Part shown: positions 8,473 to 16,861 of the stretch, one piece after another
How the letters are laid out: every line of letters starts with the position of its first letter
Numbering within the stretch: position 1 is the stretch's first letter
The notes under the pieces: generated by a model
What the model was told of the DNA's origin: nothing
What the model saw: the letters and a program-made list of their open reading frames with translations, nothing else
The model's database searches: none
Assembly (NCBI GenBank): GCA_964653655.1
Contig: CAZZHG010000002.1
Coordinates: forward strand, 1 to 64,000
Direction: 5' to 3'
Source: CAZZHG01 sp964653655
GTDB lineage: Bacteria; Bdellovibrionota; FAC87; UBA2466
Length of the DNA stretch: 64,000 nucleotides
Program-made: the position numbers and the translations under genes

Positions 8473-9945
8473 GTGACACGACTGCGCGGAGCTTGCCTGG
8501 TTTTCTGCCTCGTAAGCCTTGCATGGCTCGGCCTCGTGCACGGTCAATACCTCTTCGACGACGCCCAACTCATCGAGACCAACCCCGCCCTCGCCGCGGT
8601 GGGTAATTTTCCGGAGACCCTCGCGTTTTCGTTGAAGCCAACGAAACCCGTCTCCAACTGGCTGCTGGCCGGAGCTTATCTCGCGGGCGGAGGGCGCGTG
8701 GAGGCGCAGCGAATTTTATCGATCGGGGTGCACTCGTTCGCGGCCTCGCTGATCTTCTGGTGGCTCGCGCCGCTCGTGTCCTGGCAGATGGCGGGGCTTG
8801 CCGCGCTTTGGTTCGGCTGGCTTCCGCTACACGCGGAAGCTCTCTCGGTCGCGTGGTTTCGGATGGACGTCGCCGGAACGGCGTTCGCGCTGCTAGCGGT
8901 TTGTCTGGCGAGCCGGGGAAGGTGGCTCTGGTCGTTCGTCTTCGTGGGACTCTCGGCTCTCTCCAAAGAAGTGTTCGTTATACTCGCTCCCGCGGCGGTG
9001 TTCGCGGCGACCGGGCGAAAGTCGGCGCTCTCCTGGGCTCTGCCTTGGGGCGTTTTGGTGGGCCTCCTTCTGATTCTTGCTCCTTCCACCGAGTACACTT
9101 ACGAAGGCGTTCTTGGGTTTGGGGTGCTGGGGCTCAAACAGATCGCTCTCGCGCCGGCGGCCACCGGCGAATGGGCGATGAAGACGCTGACGGGGCTCGG
9201 GCTCACGACCACTTCGCTTGCCGATCGCTCGGCCTCCGGCGAACCGCTGGTTCCCTGGATGGTTCTCGGGGTCGCGGTTTGGGCGGCCCTCGGCGCGGCC
9301 GCGTTCCGGCGAGGCCGCGAGGCTCCCTGGGCGGCGGCCACTCTCGCGGGGCTTCTTCTTTACGCCGCCATTCCAAACTTGAATCTCGGCGCCGAACGTT
9401 ACGGCTATTTCCCGGCGGCGTGTTTCGCCATCGCGTTGGCTTTCGCCTTCGCTACCTTGCCGCCGAGGGCGCGGGCGCTCGCCGGCCTGTACTGCCTCGT
9501 GCTTCTCGTGCCGCTCGCGAAGAGAGTAGGGGAGCTCGATACTCGGTTTTCCCATTACGCGCACGAGGCGCGCCGGCATCCCATGGTTCCCGAGAGCTGG
9601 AGCAACGCCGCGGTCGCGGCGCTCGAGCTTCCTGGAGTTCAGTTCCTTCCGCTCGCGGAAGGCTTTCTAAAGGAAGCAAAGGCCCTTGGTCCGGACCGCC
9701 CGCGAGTTTGGCTCGCGGAGTTCGCCTACCTTTATAGGGTGGGAGATACCGAGCGCTACTCGGAGCTTTGGGAGCGCAGGGGCCCGGCCTTCGCCTCGAA
9801 TCCCGTCCTATCGGGCGGGCTGGAATTTCAGCTGGGTCTTCTTCAGGCGGCGTCCGGCCGTTGCACCGACGCCCGGAAATCGTTCCAGTCGGCGGAGCAA
9901 AGGAATCGAAGACTTACCGCCCACCCCCGCCCAATGTGCGGATAA
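8473..9945 (+). CDS. Multi-pass membrane protein, GT-C/TMTC-like glycosyltransferase candidate
   Basis: 490 residues, GTG start at 8473. The first loop holds QYLFDDAQLIETNPAL, similar to the DD-containing lumenal loop of TMTC/PMT-like GT-C proteins (the FDD..I..N pattern). Roughly ten membrane helices follow. The C-terminal 120 residues are soluble, and their helical content suggests a TPR-like tail (SERYSELWERRG, LLQAASGRCTDARKSFQSAEQ). This architecture is seen in bacterial proteins annotated as tetratricopeptide-repeat glycosyltransferases. The family call rests on topology and the first loop only. Confidence 0.6.
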   Translation: MTRLRGACLVFCLVSLAWLGLVHGQYLFDDAQLIETNPALAAVGNFPETLAFSLKPTKPVSNWLLAGAYLAGGGRVEAQRILSIGVHSFAASLIFWWLAPLVSWQMAGLAALWFGWLPLHAEALSVAWFRMDVAGTAFALLAVCLASRGRWLWSFVFVGLSALSKEVFVILAPAAVFAATGRKSALSWALPWGVLVGLLLILAPSTEYTYEGVLGFGVLGLKQIALAPAATGEWAMKTLTGLGLTTTSLADRSASGEPLVPWMVLGVAVWAALGAAAFRRGREAPWAAATLAGLLLYAAIPNLNLGAERYGYFPAACFAIALAFAFATLPPRARALAGLYCLVLLVPLAKRVGELDTRFSHYAHEARRHPMVPESWSNAAVAALELPGVQFLPLAEGFLKEAKALGPDRPRVWLAEFAYLYRVGDTERYSELWERRGPAFASNPVLSGGLEFQLGLLQAASGRCTDARKSFQSAEQRNRRLTAHPRPMCG

Positions 9946-10023
9946 AGTCACAATCGCTTCGTCATTGCTGAACCCAAAGCCTCGATCCTGACAGCGGGAT
10001 ACTTAAGGAAGAGTGAGGGGTAT

Positions 10024-10509
10024 ATGGAGAAGCAATTCACCCGAAAGGGGTGGGTCTTCTCTGGACTCATCCGGTGCGTCCCGATTGTCTATCTGTCTCT
10101 GCTCGCAGCTTGTGGCCAAGATCTTCAAAAGCAGCAGGGCGTGCTTCCTGCAGCCGTACTGAGTGTGTCCGGGGGGCCCGTTTTGGACTTCGGTCCGGTA
10201 ACGGTGGATACCTATGTCGATAGGGAAATCACCATCACCAATATCGGAACTTTGAAGGCGACCGAACTGTCGGCCGCGCTTTATCTTTCCGCGCACTTCG
10301 CGATAGCCGGCGGAACTTTCCCGGGAGAAGGGGGCACCTGCACCGCAGACCTCCAGCCGCGGGAACACTGCACGGTGGTCGTGAGGTTTTATCCGAGATC
10401 GACCGGTACGCTCGATTCGTTTCTGTCGCTTAGTTTCTTCGACGGAAACGCGTCCCGGAACAATTCGGAACTGATGGTGCGTGGCAAGGGCGTGGGTGCC
10501 GGTTCGTAA
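10024..10509 (+). CDS. Lipoprotein with ASPM/SPD-2/Hydin-like Ig domain
   Basis: 161 residues. The lipobox LLAAC places the lipidated Cys at residue 30. The mature part contains LDFGPVTVDTYVDREITITNIGT and EHCTVVVRFYPRSTG (quoted in parts). This is the choice-of-anchor-D / ASH-domain pattern of an Ig-like beta-sandwich common in secreted proteins. It is followed 18 bp later by a membrane protein gene on the same strand. The function is likely structural or adhesive; no enzyme motif is present. Confidence 0.7.
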   Translation: MEKQFTRKGWVFSGLIRCVPIVYLSLLAACGQDLQKQQGVLPAAVLSVSGGPVLDFGPVTVDTYVDREITITNIGTLKATELSAALYLSAHFAIAGGTFPGEGGTCTADLQPREHCTVVVRFYPRSTGTLDSFLSLSFFDGNASRNNSELMVRGKGVGAGS

Positions 10510-10527
10510 AGTCTTGCGGAGGAAAAG

Positions 10528-11403
10528 GTGGGACTCGCGGCGGAACGGCTCTCCGAGCCGGTGGTGTTGCAATATCGGCCTCACGTTCGCTGGATGTACA
10601 AGGCGGGGATGGTCGTCGGGTGGCTGCTTCTAGCGGTGGCGCTCGCGCTCGGCGCTTACGCCGCGAGCCGGGGCTCGAACGCCATCATGGCTAGCGCCGG
10701 CGTGACCCTCTTCTTCGCGCTCGAGTTTCTTCTCCTCAGCTATTTCCTCATGCGGCCGCTCGCGCTTTGCCGAGTGGAGGTGCGCCCGGACGGGTTCACC
10801 ACTCATCGGGTCAACAAACGAATCGACGTTTCCTATGCCGATGTGACGAGCTTGAAGTTCTCGGCGCTCGCTTACACGGGTGGATGGTTCGCTCTGAAGT
10901 TCAAATCGGGGAAGGGGCTCAAATTCACCGTGGTGCTCGAGCGCAGTGACCTGCTGCTCGACGCCGTTTATCAGGCCCGCCCGGATCTTTGCTCCGCCAA
11001 GAAGTTCCACGCCTACCGCCGTACGGCCGTCTTCGCCGATCAGAGCTGGTCCCGCCTCTACGAGCGGGGACGCCAGTGGTTCCGGCTTTCTTTCAAGTAC
11101 GTGTTGTTTCCGCTCGCGTGCGGAGCGGCGGCCGGAGCTTGCCTTACGATGAAATGGGACGAGAAAGCGGCTGGGGGAGTGGCCTTGCTCGTGGCCGGTC
11201 TGCCGCTCTACTACGGCATCGCTCTGTTCATGATCGCGGAGTATTGGATGGCTTGGCATCTGAAGGGAGTGCTCACGCGCGATCCCGGCGCGATCCGACG
11301 CGATATTGCCTACGAGAGAAAAATTCAGCGGGTGGCGGGCTTACTGTATTACTTGCCGATCTTAGGCGTGACGGTGGCGGCGGTCGTATTCGCCTTCCTG
11401 TGA
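10528..11403 (+). CDS. Integral membrane protein with bacterial-PH-like segment, function unknown
   Basis: 291 residues from GTG 10528, preceded by GCGGAGGAAAA. Two hydrophobic helices lie at about residues 27-75. A soluble segment at about 80-180, with CRVEVRPDGFTTHRVNKR and SYADVTSLKF, has the strand pattern of bacterial PH-like domains. Three further helices follow (about 190-240 and 270-291). I do not recognise a specific family. Spacing suggests co-transcription with the lipoprotein gene upstream. It converges on the transglycosylase gene with a 1-bp gap. Confidence 0.55.
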   Translation: MGLAAERLSEPVVLQYRPHVRWMYKAGMVVGWLLLAVALALGAYAASRGSNAIMASAGVTLFFALEFLLLSYFLMRPLALCRVEVRPDGFTTHRVNKRIDVSYADVTSLKFSALAYTGGWFALKFKSGKGLKFTVVLERSDLLLDAVYQARPDLCSAKKFHAYRRTAVFADQSWSRLYERGRQWFRLSFKYVLFPLACGAAAGACLTMKWDEKAAGGVALLVAGLPLYYGIALFMIAEYWMAWHLKGVLTRDPGAIRRDIAYERKIQRVAGLLYYLPILGVTVAAVVFAFL

Positions 11404-11404
11404 A

Positions 11405-13108
11405 TCACTTACGGGCGATGTCGAGGCGGACGAGGTTGTCGAGGGGATTGCCCTTGTCCGGCTGATACAGGCGCCGGTACCAGAAATAATTCGAAAGCAC
11501 GAAGCCCACGTAGTTGCGCGTTTCCCGGAACGTGATGAGATCGATCTGCAGCATCGGATCCGAATGGGGAAAGCGCCCTATCCACGAGTTTGTCGCGAGC
11601 TCGCCGGCGTTATACGCGGCCAGCGCCCAGTACATCTTTCCATCCAGCCTTCTGAGCAGCTCGGTCAGATAGTGAGCCCCGAGCGTGATGTTCACGTAGG
11701 GGTTCGTCAGATCCACTTCCGCTCCGCCCGTGAGGCGTTTGGCGGTGTCCGGATGAATTTGCAAAAGCCCCTGGGCGTTCGCGGGCGAAACGGCGTAGGG
11801 GTCGAACTTGCTCTCCTTGCGGCCGACGGCGAGTAGAAGCAGCGGATCCAGATCCATTCCGTCGCGCTCCATGAGCGGCCAGTAGGCGAGCGGATAAGCC
11901 ATCTTGAAGGAGTCGACGGACATGAGCGCCCGGCGCCGGATGAAAAGCTCCGTAAGGCGCGTGACCTTGAAGAGAGGGCTTCCGAACTGGGCGAGATAGA
12001 GGCGCACTTCGGGCTCGAGACGGGTCGCCTTCGCTGAAACCCAGAAGGTGAGCCGTTCCGTCGTCGACAAAAAACCGTACCGCTTCAACGTTTCGAGTGC
12101 TTCCAGCCAGGCGTTCGCCCAAGTCACGCGCTTCGAGCGTTTCTTCGGAGGCGTCGCGGGGCGCAGGAAAACGTTTTCGGGGGCCTGGCCCATTTCGAGG
12201 GTGGCGACGAGGGCGTGAAACGAAAGCGGGTGGTGCCCGATCAAACGCTTCAGGGCCTTGTCGGCCTTGGCGGTATCGCCGAGCGCTTTTCTCGAGCGGT
12301 ACAGCCAGAAGAGCGGGCGCCCCTGTAGCGCGTCCGTGGGGTCCACCTTGGATAAAACTTTTTCCGCCGAAGCGAAGTCGCCGACGAAATACGAGAGAAG
12401 GCCCGACCGGGTGAGAAAGTGCTCCCGGTTGCTGGACCGCTTTGGAAAACACATGCCCACGCGTGCGTAGAGCGCGGCGACTTCCTTCGGGTTCACGAGG
12501 CTCGGCATGCCGTCCTCGAGAGTGGCCGCGATGGCGACGGCCGCGTTGTCGGGGCAGCCGGTGGCGGCGAGCGCCTTCTCTTTGACGGCGACGATATGCT
12601 CGGGCGGAAGCGGCTTGAAGCCGGCGAGGAGGCTTTCGACGTCGGCCCGGCGCAGCGCGGGATAGTTCGCCACTTTGCCGCCTTCGATCAGGGGAGTGAT
12701 AGGCGTCTTCGGTGGCGCTTCGCGAAATTTGTAGGGACGTTCATTTTCTTCCCAAAAAACCTTAAGACGTTTTGCGTCACGGACGATAGGGCAGAAGGGG
12801 TTCTTGTGGCGGCGGGTGCTGCATTCCTTTTTGAGCGCCTGGGCTTCTTCGTTCGACGCGAGACCCTTCATCAAACGATCCAGAGCCGCCGCCTGACGAA
12901 AAAGCGGAGTGTCTTCGGAGGCAACCGGATCGGGCGGTATCGATTCAGCGGGCTGCATCTTCAAGGACTCGGCAATACCGGGCAAAGCTCCGACGGGGCC
13001 TCCGGCATCGAGAGTTCTCGGCGGAGCGGCGGCGCAAGCGCAGACGAGGGCGAGTGGGATACCAAGCTGAATGATCCAGTTGTGGGGCATGAAGCCGTAT
13101 CTTCTCAT
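11405..13108 (-). CDS. Soluble-type lytic transglycosylase (Slt family)
   Basis: 567 residues, or 561 if the ATG at 13090 is used. The N-terminus is a signal sequence with a Cys/Ala-rich end (ALVCACAAAPP), so export, possibly as a lipoprotein, is expected. The central part is helical, as in the Slt70 doughnut. The C-terminal catalytic domain is clear: AVGRKESKFDPYAVSPANAQGLLQI contains the ES catalytic Glu and the GLLQ motif, followed by NPYVNITLGAHYL and WALAAYNAG (quoted in parts). These are the standard SLT motifs for cleaving murein to 1,6-anhydro products. It probably acts in cell-wall remodelling in the periplasm. Confidence 0.88.
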   Translation of the reverse strand: MRRYGFMPHNWIIQLGIPLALVCACAAAPPRTLDAGGPVGALPGIAESLKMQPAESIPPDPVASEDTPLFRQAAALDRLMKGLASNEEAQALKKECSTRRHKNPFCPIVRDAKRLKVFWEENERPYKFREAPPKTPITPLIEGGKVANYPALRRADVESLLAGFKPLPPEHIVAVKEKALAATGCPDNAAVAIAATLEDGMPSLVNPKEVAALYARVGMCFPKRSSNREHFLTRSGLLSYFVGDFASAEKVLSKVDPTDALQGRPLFWLYRSRKALGDTAKADKALKRLIGHHPLSFHALVATLEMGQAPENVFLRPATPPKKRSKRVTWANAWLEALETLKRYGFLSTTERLTFWVSAKATRLEPEVRLYLAQFGSPLFKVTRLTELFIRRRALMSVDSFKMAYPLAYWPLMERDGMDLDPLLLLAVGRKESKFDPYAVSPANAQGLLQIHPDTAKRLTGGAEVDLTNPYVNITLGAHYLTELLRRLDGKMYWALAAYNAGELATNSWIGRFPHSDPMLQIDLITFRETRNYVGFVLSNYFWYRRLYQPDKGNPLDNLVRLDIARK

Positions 13109-13271
13109 ACTTCGAAGCCCCGGTGAGAGGCATACGGCTTTCGCGACGGGTCAACGAGTCGGATCGTTAACGGGTGATATGGGCGCTCCCGCGCGAAACG
13201 AGCGCGAATCGGCCGCTCATGTCATCCTAGTTTCATTCCTCCGCATTCTCCTTAAAAGAAAGGGACTCCCG

Positions 13272-14609
13272 ATGAATCGAATTTTCGGTTGGATCGGTTT
13301 GGGTTTGGCCGTCGCGAACATCTCGATGGCCGCTACCGAAGGGCGCCATCGCGCGAACGTCTCACGGGACGGTCTATACACGCTCGAGGCCCTGAGTCTC
13401 GCGCTTCCGACGGGCTGGACGCTCGCTCAGGATGCGAGAAGCAATCAGACGACGATACTCAGTCTCGTCCGCGGCACCTCGGCTCTGAACTTCCGTATCG
13501 TGCCGTCGGGCGCTTTCGATTTGAAGGCCCAGGTCGACAAGAAAGCGGTCATCACCTCCGACATGAAGGGGGAGAGCGCGGGCATCTTCAAGTGGGATGT
13601 CCTCGAGTACCGTTACCAGGCTCCGGGCGCCGCGGCCGCGGCGTACGTGAAGGCCTTCACGATGGAGTACCGGGGCAGCCGTTACTACGGCTGGGCGAAA
13701 GCGGATTCCGCTCCCGAAGCGGCCTCCTTCGCGCGGGAATTCCTGCTCGCCCTTCGCGTGCAGCCCGTCGGCCCGGATCGCTCGCTCACCGCGGTCGGTT
13801 ATATCGGCAAGAAGTACTACGTCGGTTTCGGCGATTCCCTCAGCGGCTTCATGGGCAATGAAGTGAAGTACGACATCACCCACACCCACGACATCTTCAC
13901 GAAGGACGTCGGCGGAAACTACATCGGCACGAAGATAAACGGCTCGGGCCAGAACAGCTCGACGCTTCGTAAGAAGTGGGCGGAGCTGAAGACGACGATG
14001 ACCAAAGACGACATGTACGTCCAGTACTCGAGCGGACACGGCTCGACCACGGGCCTCATGTTCGGCGTCAGCTACGACGAGATCCGCGACAACGCTCTCG
14101 CGTACCCGGCTTCCGAGATCGTGGTGTTCATCATGGCCTGCCACTCGGGCGGCCTCGTGAACTCCTTCGACAAGAAGAAGGCGGATTGGCAGAACTTCCA
14201 GGCTCAGGGCCGCACGCTCTTCGTGCTCGCCTCGAGCAAGGTCTCCGAGAACTCCTCGACGGGCCCCGGCACCGACGGCGAAGAGCCGGGCGGACCCGAA
14301 GGCAGCGCGGGCAGCGCTTTCGGACACGCTCTTTGGAAGGCCCTCATCGGCCACTCCGACGGCCACGTGGACGGAATGAAGGACGGGTTCATCGGGCTCG
14401 CCGAAATCCGCGATTACTCGACGTGGAAGACGAAGGATCTCGCTGGTCACACGCCGGTCTCGACGGGCGCCTATCAGGGCACGCTCGTCATGAACCGCGT
14501 CCCGAGTCCCGCGGAGCTCGCCCGTTTCGAAGGCGGCACCGAAGGCCTCAGCGATGATCAGATCATGGATCGCATCCGTGAACTCGACGAAGCCATGCAC
14601 ATCCGGTAA
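13272..14609 (+). CDS. Secreted clan-CD cysteine protease-like protein (caspase/legumain fold)
   Basis: Start chosen at ATG 13272, after AAAAGAAAGGG, because it gives a signal peptide (IGLGLAVANISMA) and 445 residues; upstream codons in frame look non-coding. The catalytic dyad pattern of clan CD is visible: His256 in SSGHGS after a hydrophobic strand, and Cys290 in VVFIMACHSGG. The first 160 residues form a separate domain of unknown function. An EF-hand-like or acidic loop (DGHVDGMKDGFIGLAE) lies downstream of the dyad. Family C13 (legumain) or metacaspase-like is most likely; the substrate is unknown. A strong intrinsic terminator follows the stop. A second clan-CD protein is encoded at 27567-29033. 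Confidence 0.72.
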   Translation: MNRIFGWIGLGLAVANISMAATEGRHRANVSRDGLYTLEALSLALPTGWTLAQDARSNQTTILSLVRGTSALNFRIVPSGAFDLKAQVDKKAVITSDMKGESAGIFKWDVLEYRYQAPGAAAAAYVKAFTMEYRGSRYYGWAKADSAPEAASFAREFLLALRVQPVGPDRSLTAVGYIGKKYYVGFGDSLSGFMGNEVKYDITHTHDIFTKDVGGNYIGTKINGSGQNSSTLRKKWAELKTTMTKDDMYVQYSSGHGSTTGLMFGVSYDEIRDNALAYPASEIVVFIMACHSGGLVNSFDKKKADWQNFQAQGRTLFVLASSKVSENSSTGPGTDGEEPGGPEGSAGSAFGHALWKALIGHSDGHVDGMKDGFIGLAEIRDYSTWKTKDLAGHTPVSTGAYQGTLVMNRVPSPAELARFEGGTEGLSDDQIMDRIRELDEAMHIR

Positions 14610-14641
14610 CGACAGCTAGTTGGTTCTAGGATTGTTGACGG

Positions 14642-14680
14642 CGGCGGATCGGGGAAACCCGGTCCGCCGTTTTCATTTTT
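14642..14680 (+). terminator. Intrinsic terminator of the clan-CD protease gene
   Basis: A 12-bp stem (14642-14653 with 14658-14669, one G-U pair) closes on a GAAA tetraloop. It is followed by TTTTC and five more T residues. It lies 33 bp after the stop codon at 14609. Confidence 0.9.
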
Positions 14681-14762
14681 CACGTAGAGCGCGAAGCGCT
14701 CAAGTCCATGAATACGTAAGCGCTCACGTCTACGTATACGGAAACGTATGCTTGCCCATATG

Positions 14763-14947
14763 CGTGAACGTGCTCCTATACGGAGTAAGAATCGTTAGAA
14801 GTGAAACGCTAGGAGCACTTTGGGATATTTTTCGGGCGCGGGTGGGTTTCGTAGGCATACGGAACCCACCCGCGGAGAACGCGTAGGGCCAGCCCTTTTC
14901 AGCTCGGGCTTCTAGCGAGTCTTACTCCGTATAGGAGCACGTTCACG
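14763..14947. repeat. Perfect 28-bp inverted repeat within the hexamer element
   Basis: Bases 14763-14790 (containing gtgctcctatacggagtaag) are the exact reverse complement of 14920-14947. The pairing continues inward with few mismatches to 14802/14908. The arms enclose about 105 bp, including a separate strong hairpin, so the whole can extrude as a cruciform or fold as one long RNA hairpin. Confidence 0.9.
14838..14873. other. Central 16-bp stem hairpin of the hexamer element
   Basis: Bases 14838-14853 pair with 14858-14873 around a GGCA loop, all positions paired with one G-U. The stem is GC-rich (GCGGGTGGG/CCCACCCGC). There is no T-run on either side, so it is not a simple terminator. It sits exactly inside the larger inverted repeat. 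Confidence 0.85.
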
Positions 14948-15021
14948 TTTAGGTCTACGCATAGGTAAACGTATACGCACAAGCGTTTGCGTATACGTGA
15001 GCGTAGACGTTTTCGTGGGAT

Positions 15022-16200
15022 CTACTTAGTCGAAGCCTGACGAGGACCGTCGGCTTCCTTCTTCTTCTCGCCCTGCCACTCCTTGCAAGCGGCGGACAAT
15101 TCCTTCTTCTGGCCCTTCTTGGCTTTCTTTGCGGCCTCGGCGACTTCCTTCTCGCACTTCTTCACGGTCTTCCGGCAAGATGCCTTCACTTCGCCGCGGG
15201 CCTCTTTCGACATCTTGCCCCATTCTTTTTGAGATGGGCACGCATCGAAGAAATCCTTGTCGAGGGCGCCGAGAGAAGATGAGCCCGCGGCTCCGTCTTC
15301 CGACGAGGACGAAAGCCCCGCCGAAGCGAGTGCCCGCCCGGCGCGCGTGGCTTTCGCCGCGGCTTCGTCCTTGGGCGCGCCCCAGATGTTGGAGTCGCTG
15401 CCTCCGCCACCACCCGATCCGGGAGAACCCGACACGGAGGTGCTGGAGGGAGTTCCGCTGGAGGCGGAAGTCAAAAGCCGGTATTGGGGAGTGTCGCCGT
15501 TTCCGGTGCCCGCGCCGGAGCTCGAGGCCTTGGCCCCGTCCTGGAAAACCACGCTCTGCCGATCCATTTTCTCCAGATCGCCGAGAAGGTGATTTATCGT
15601 CTGAGCCGGCGGCTCCTTCGGCTCGGGCGCTTGAGGAGCGGCCGCCCGGGGCTGCTCCGTAACCTGAGGAATGAGATCTCTCGTGAATCCGGAAAGGTCG
15701 GCGAGCTCGGGGGACCTCGCGGTCGGCGAAGTTTCCGTCGGAGCCGGTTCCGAGCCGGGAGCGTTCGGGACTTCCCCGTTTCTCACCGTGCGGACATCCG
15801 GGTTGTAGCCGTTTTTCTGCTTACCCTTTGGCTCGTCGTCTTGCTTCAATTTGTTGGCGCCGTCCTGGTTCTGTTTGGCCGACTTGTGGTTTTCTTCCAC
15901 TTGCTTCTGGAGCATCTGGACTTTCGTCTCTTCCATCATCGCCATCTGCTCTTCCTGCTGAGCGGTGCCCTCGTCCTGGCGGCTTCTCGCCTCCTGGGCT
16001 TTCTGCAGATGCATTATCTTCTGCATGTTGTGCTGCTCGCGGGACTGCTCCACTTTCTTGGTCTCTTCCGTGCCCTGGCGGACGGCCTCTTCCTGGTTGT
16101 CTTTGCGGTCTTTGTCGTCGGCGAAAAGCGCAGTAGTGGAGAAGGCCGCGAAAGCGGCTGAAAGAAGTAGGACTTCGATTGTGTGGCGATGACCCCTCAT
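15022..16200 (-). CDS. Secreted coiled-coil, low-complexity protein of unknown function
   Basis: 392 residues with an N-terminal signal peptide (VLLLSAAFAAFSTTALFA). About 100 residues of Glu/Gln/Lys-rich coiled coil follow (residues 30-135), then a Pro/Ala/Glu linker and a Ser/Gly-rich stretch containing a run of glycines (about 245-260). The C-terminus is a Lys-rich helix with four Cys (about 325-375: DACPSQ, ASCRK, KKCEK, AACKEW). The Cys pairs could form disulfides in the periplasm. No known family is recognised. It converges on the protease gene across the hexamer element and is not in an obvious operon. Confidence 0.6.
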   Translation of the reverse strand: MRGHRHTIEVLLLSAAFAAFSTTALFADDKDRKDNQEEAVRQGTEETKKVEQSREQHNMQKIMHLQKAQEARSRQDEGTAQQEEQMAMMEETKVQMLQKQVEENHKSAKQNQDGANKLKQDDEPKGKQKNGYNPDVRTVRNGEVPNAPGSEPAPTETSPTARSPELADLSGFTRDLIPQVTEQPRAAAPQAPEPKEPPAQTINHLLGDLEKMDRQSVVFQDGAKASSSGAGTGNGDTPQYRLLTSASSGTPSSTSVSGSPGSGGGGGSDSNIWGAPKDEAAAKATRAGRALASAGLSSSSEDGAAGSSSLGALDKDFFDACPSQKEWGKMSKEARGEVKASCRKTVKKCEKEVAEAAKKAKKGQKKELSAACKEWQGEKKKEADGPRQASTK

Positions 16201-16336
16201 GCCTCACTCCGAGTTGAAAATCCGGTTGCTGTCTAACTAGACGTGTTGCAGGAGTCGGACCAAATCGCCCGCACGGTTTCGGGGCGGCAGAGGGGTAATT
16301 TTGTCGGGTTCGTATACAGCGAGGGCGCAAGGGCCC

Positions 16337-16357
16337 AAAACCGCACGGGTCGTGCGG
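16337..16357 (-). terminator. Probable weak terminator of the PqqD-cluster operon
   Basis: A perfect 7-bp stem CCGCACG/CGTGCGG (16341-16347 with 16351-16357) has a 3-nt loop. Read on the minus strand it is followed by TTTT. It lies 37 bp beyond the stop of the PqqD-like gene. The short T-run makes it moderate at best. Confidence 0.5.
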
Positions 16358-16393
16358 GGATAGGGCTGTCTAAAGCTTGGACGGGTCTTTCGG

Positions 16394-16777
16394 CTAGAGA
16401 AAACCCGAGGTCAACACCGCGATCTCGGAGGCGATCTCGTCCAGTTTCTTCTCTCCCTCTCTAAGGAGAGTGGGGCGGGAGTACTCGCCGGGAAGCTGGC
16501 CCGCGGGCTTGCCCATGGCCTGGGAAGACTCGAGAATTCTCTTCTCCCGAAGTTCCGCGAGAAACGCTTCCAGGTAGCCTTGTTCGGAGCCGTCTTTCAG
16601 GTGCGCGGCCTCGACGAAATCCCCGAGCTTCGCCGGGTTGCGGAAGAAATCGAGAAACTGTTTCGTCGTTCGGTTGAAGTAGTAGAAGCTTCCGGTATCG
16701 ACCTGGATGACGACAAGCTCGTCGCCCACTTCCCGGTAAACCGCTGAAACGCTCGTCTGGTAGCAGGTTTCGTTCAT
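16394..16777 (-). CDS. PqqD-like protein (RiPP-recognition-element fold)
   Basis: 127 residues. The first 90 residues fit the PqqD family: a beta-hairpin GDELVVIQVDTGSFYYFN followed by a helix TTKQFLDFF and the helical remainder (FVEAAHLKDGSEQGYLEAFLAELREKRIL). PqqD-type domains bind leader peptides or act as small chaperones in peptide-modifying systems. A 35-residue tail contains SRPTLLREGEKKLDEIASEIAVLTSGFL (quoted over two helical turns), which looks added to the core domain. It is the last gene of a minus-strand cluster with a nucleotidyltransferase, two GT2 enzymes and an S24/S26-like protein. This context recalls PqqD plus nucleotidyltransferase clusters of the HPr-rel-A type. No HprK-like kinase is present here. 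Confidence 0.68.
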   Translation of the reverse strand: MNETCYQTSVSAVYREVGDELVVIQVDTGSFYYFNRTTKQFLDFFRNPAKLGDFVEAAHLKDGSEQGYLEAFLAELREKRILESSQAMGKPAGQLPGEYSRPTLLREGEKKLDEIASEIAVLTSGFL

Positions 16778-16861
16778 GGTGTTATCCGGTTGCCGTTAAT
16801 GAGATTGAAGAAATCCTTACAAGAGTACCGACGAGTGACAGGTGAGCCAAGAAAAATTGCG

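Larger units (their letters stand above)
14687..15012. repeat. Degenerate GTNNAC hexamer array folded as a large inverted repeat
   Basis: The stretch between the terminator and the next (convergent) gene is almost entirely six-base words of the form GTNNAC or one base away. Examples are gctcac, gtctac, gtatac, gtgaac on the left and gttcac, gtctac, gtaaac, gtatac on the right. The two word-rich arms are inverted relative to each other and flank a perfect inverted repeat and a central hairpin, listed separately. No open reading frame of note is present. It is similar in wording and position to 24765-24965. I do not recognise it as a named repeat family. Confidence 0.8.

Noticed and set aside
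14838..14873. Intrinsic terminator
   Set aside because: The stem is strong but no T-run follows on either strand, and a proper terminator already lies at 14642-14680.
14687..15012. CRISPR array
   Set aside because: The six-base words are degenerate and contiguous, with no constant repeat of 20-40 bp, no spacers and no cas genes.
15484..16161. 225-codon plus-strand frame with hydrophobic end
   Set aside because: Antisense shadow of the Glu/Gln-rich coiled-coil gene; Gln/Lys codons read backwards give Leu/Phe.
16394..16777. Canonical PQQ biosynthesis gene pqqD
   Set aside because: No pqqA, pqqC, pqqE or quinoprotein nearby; only the fold is PqqD-like.
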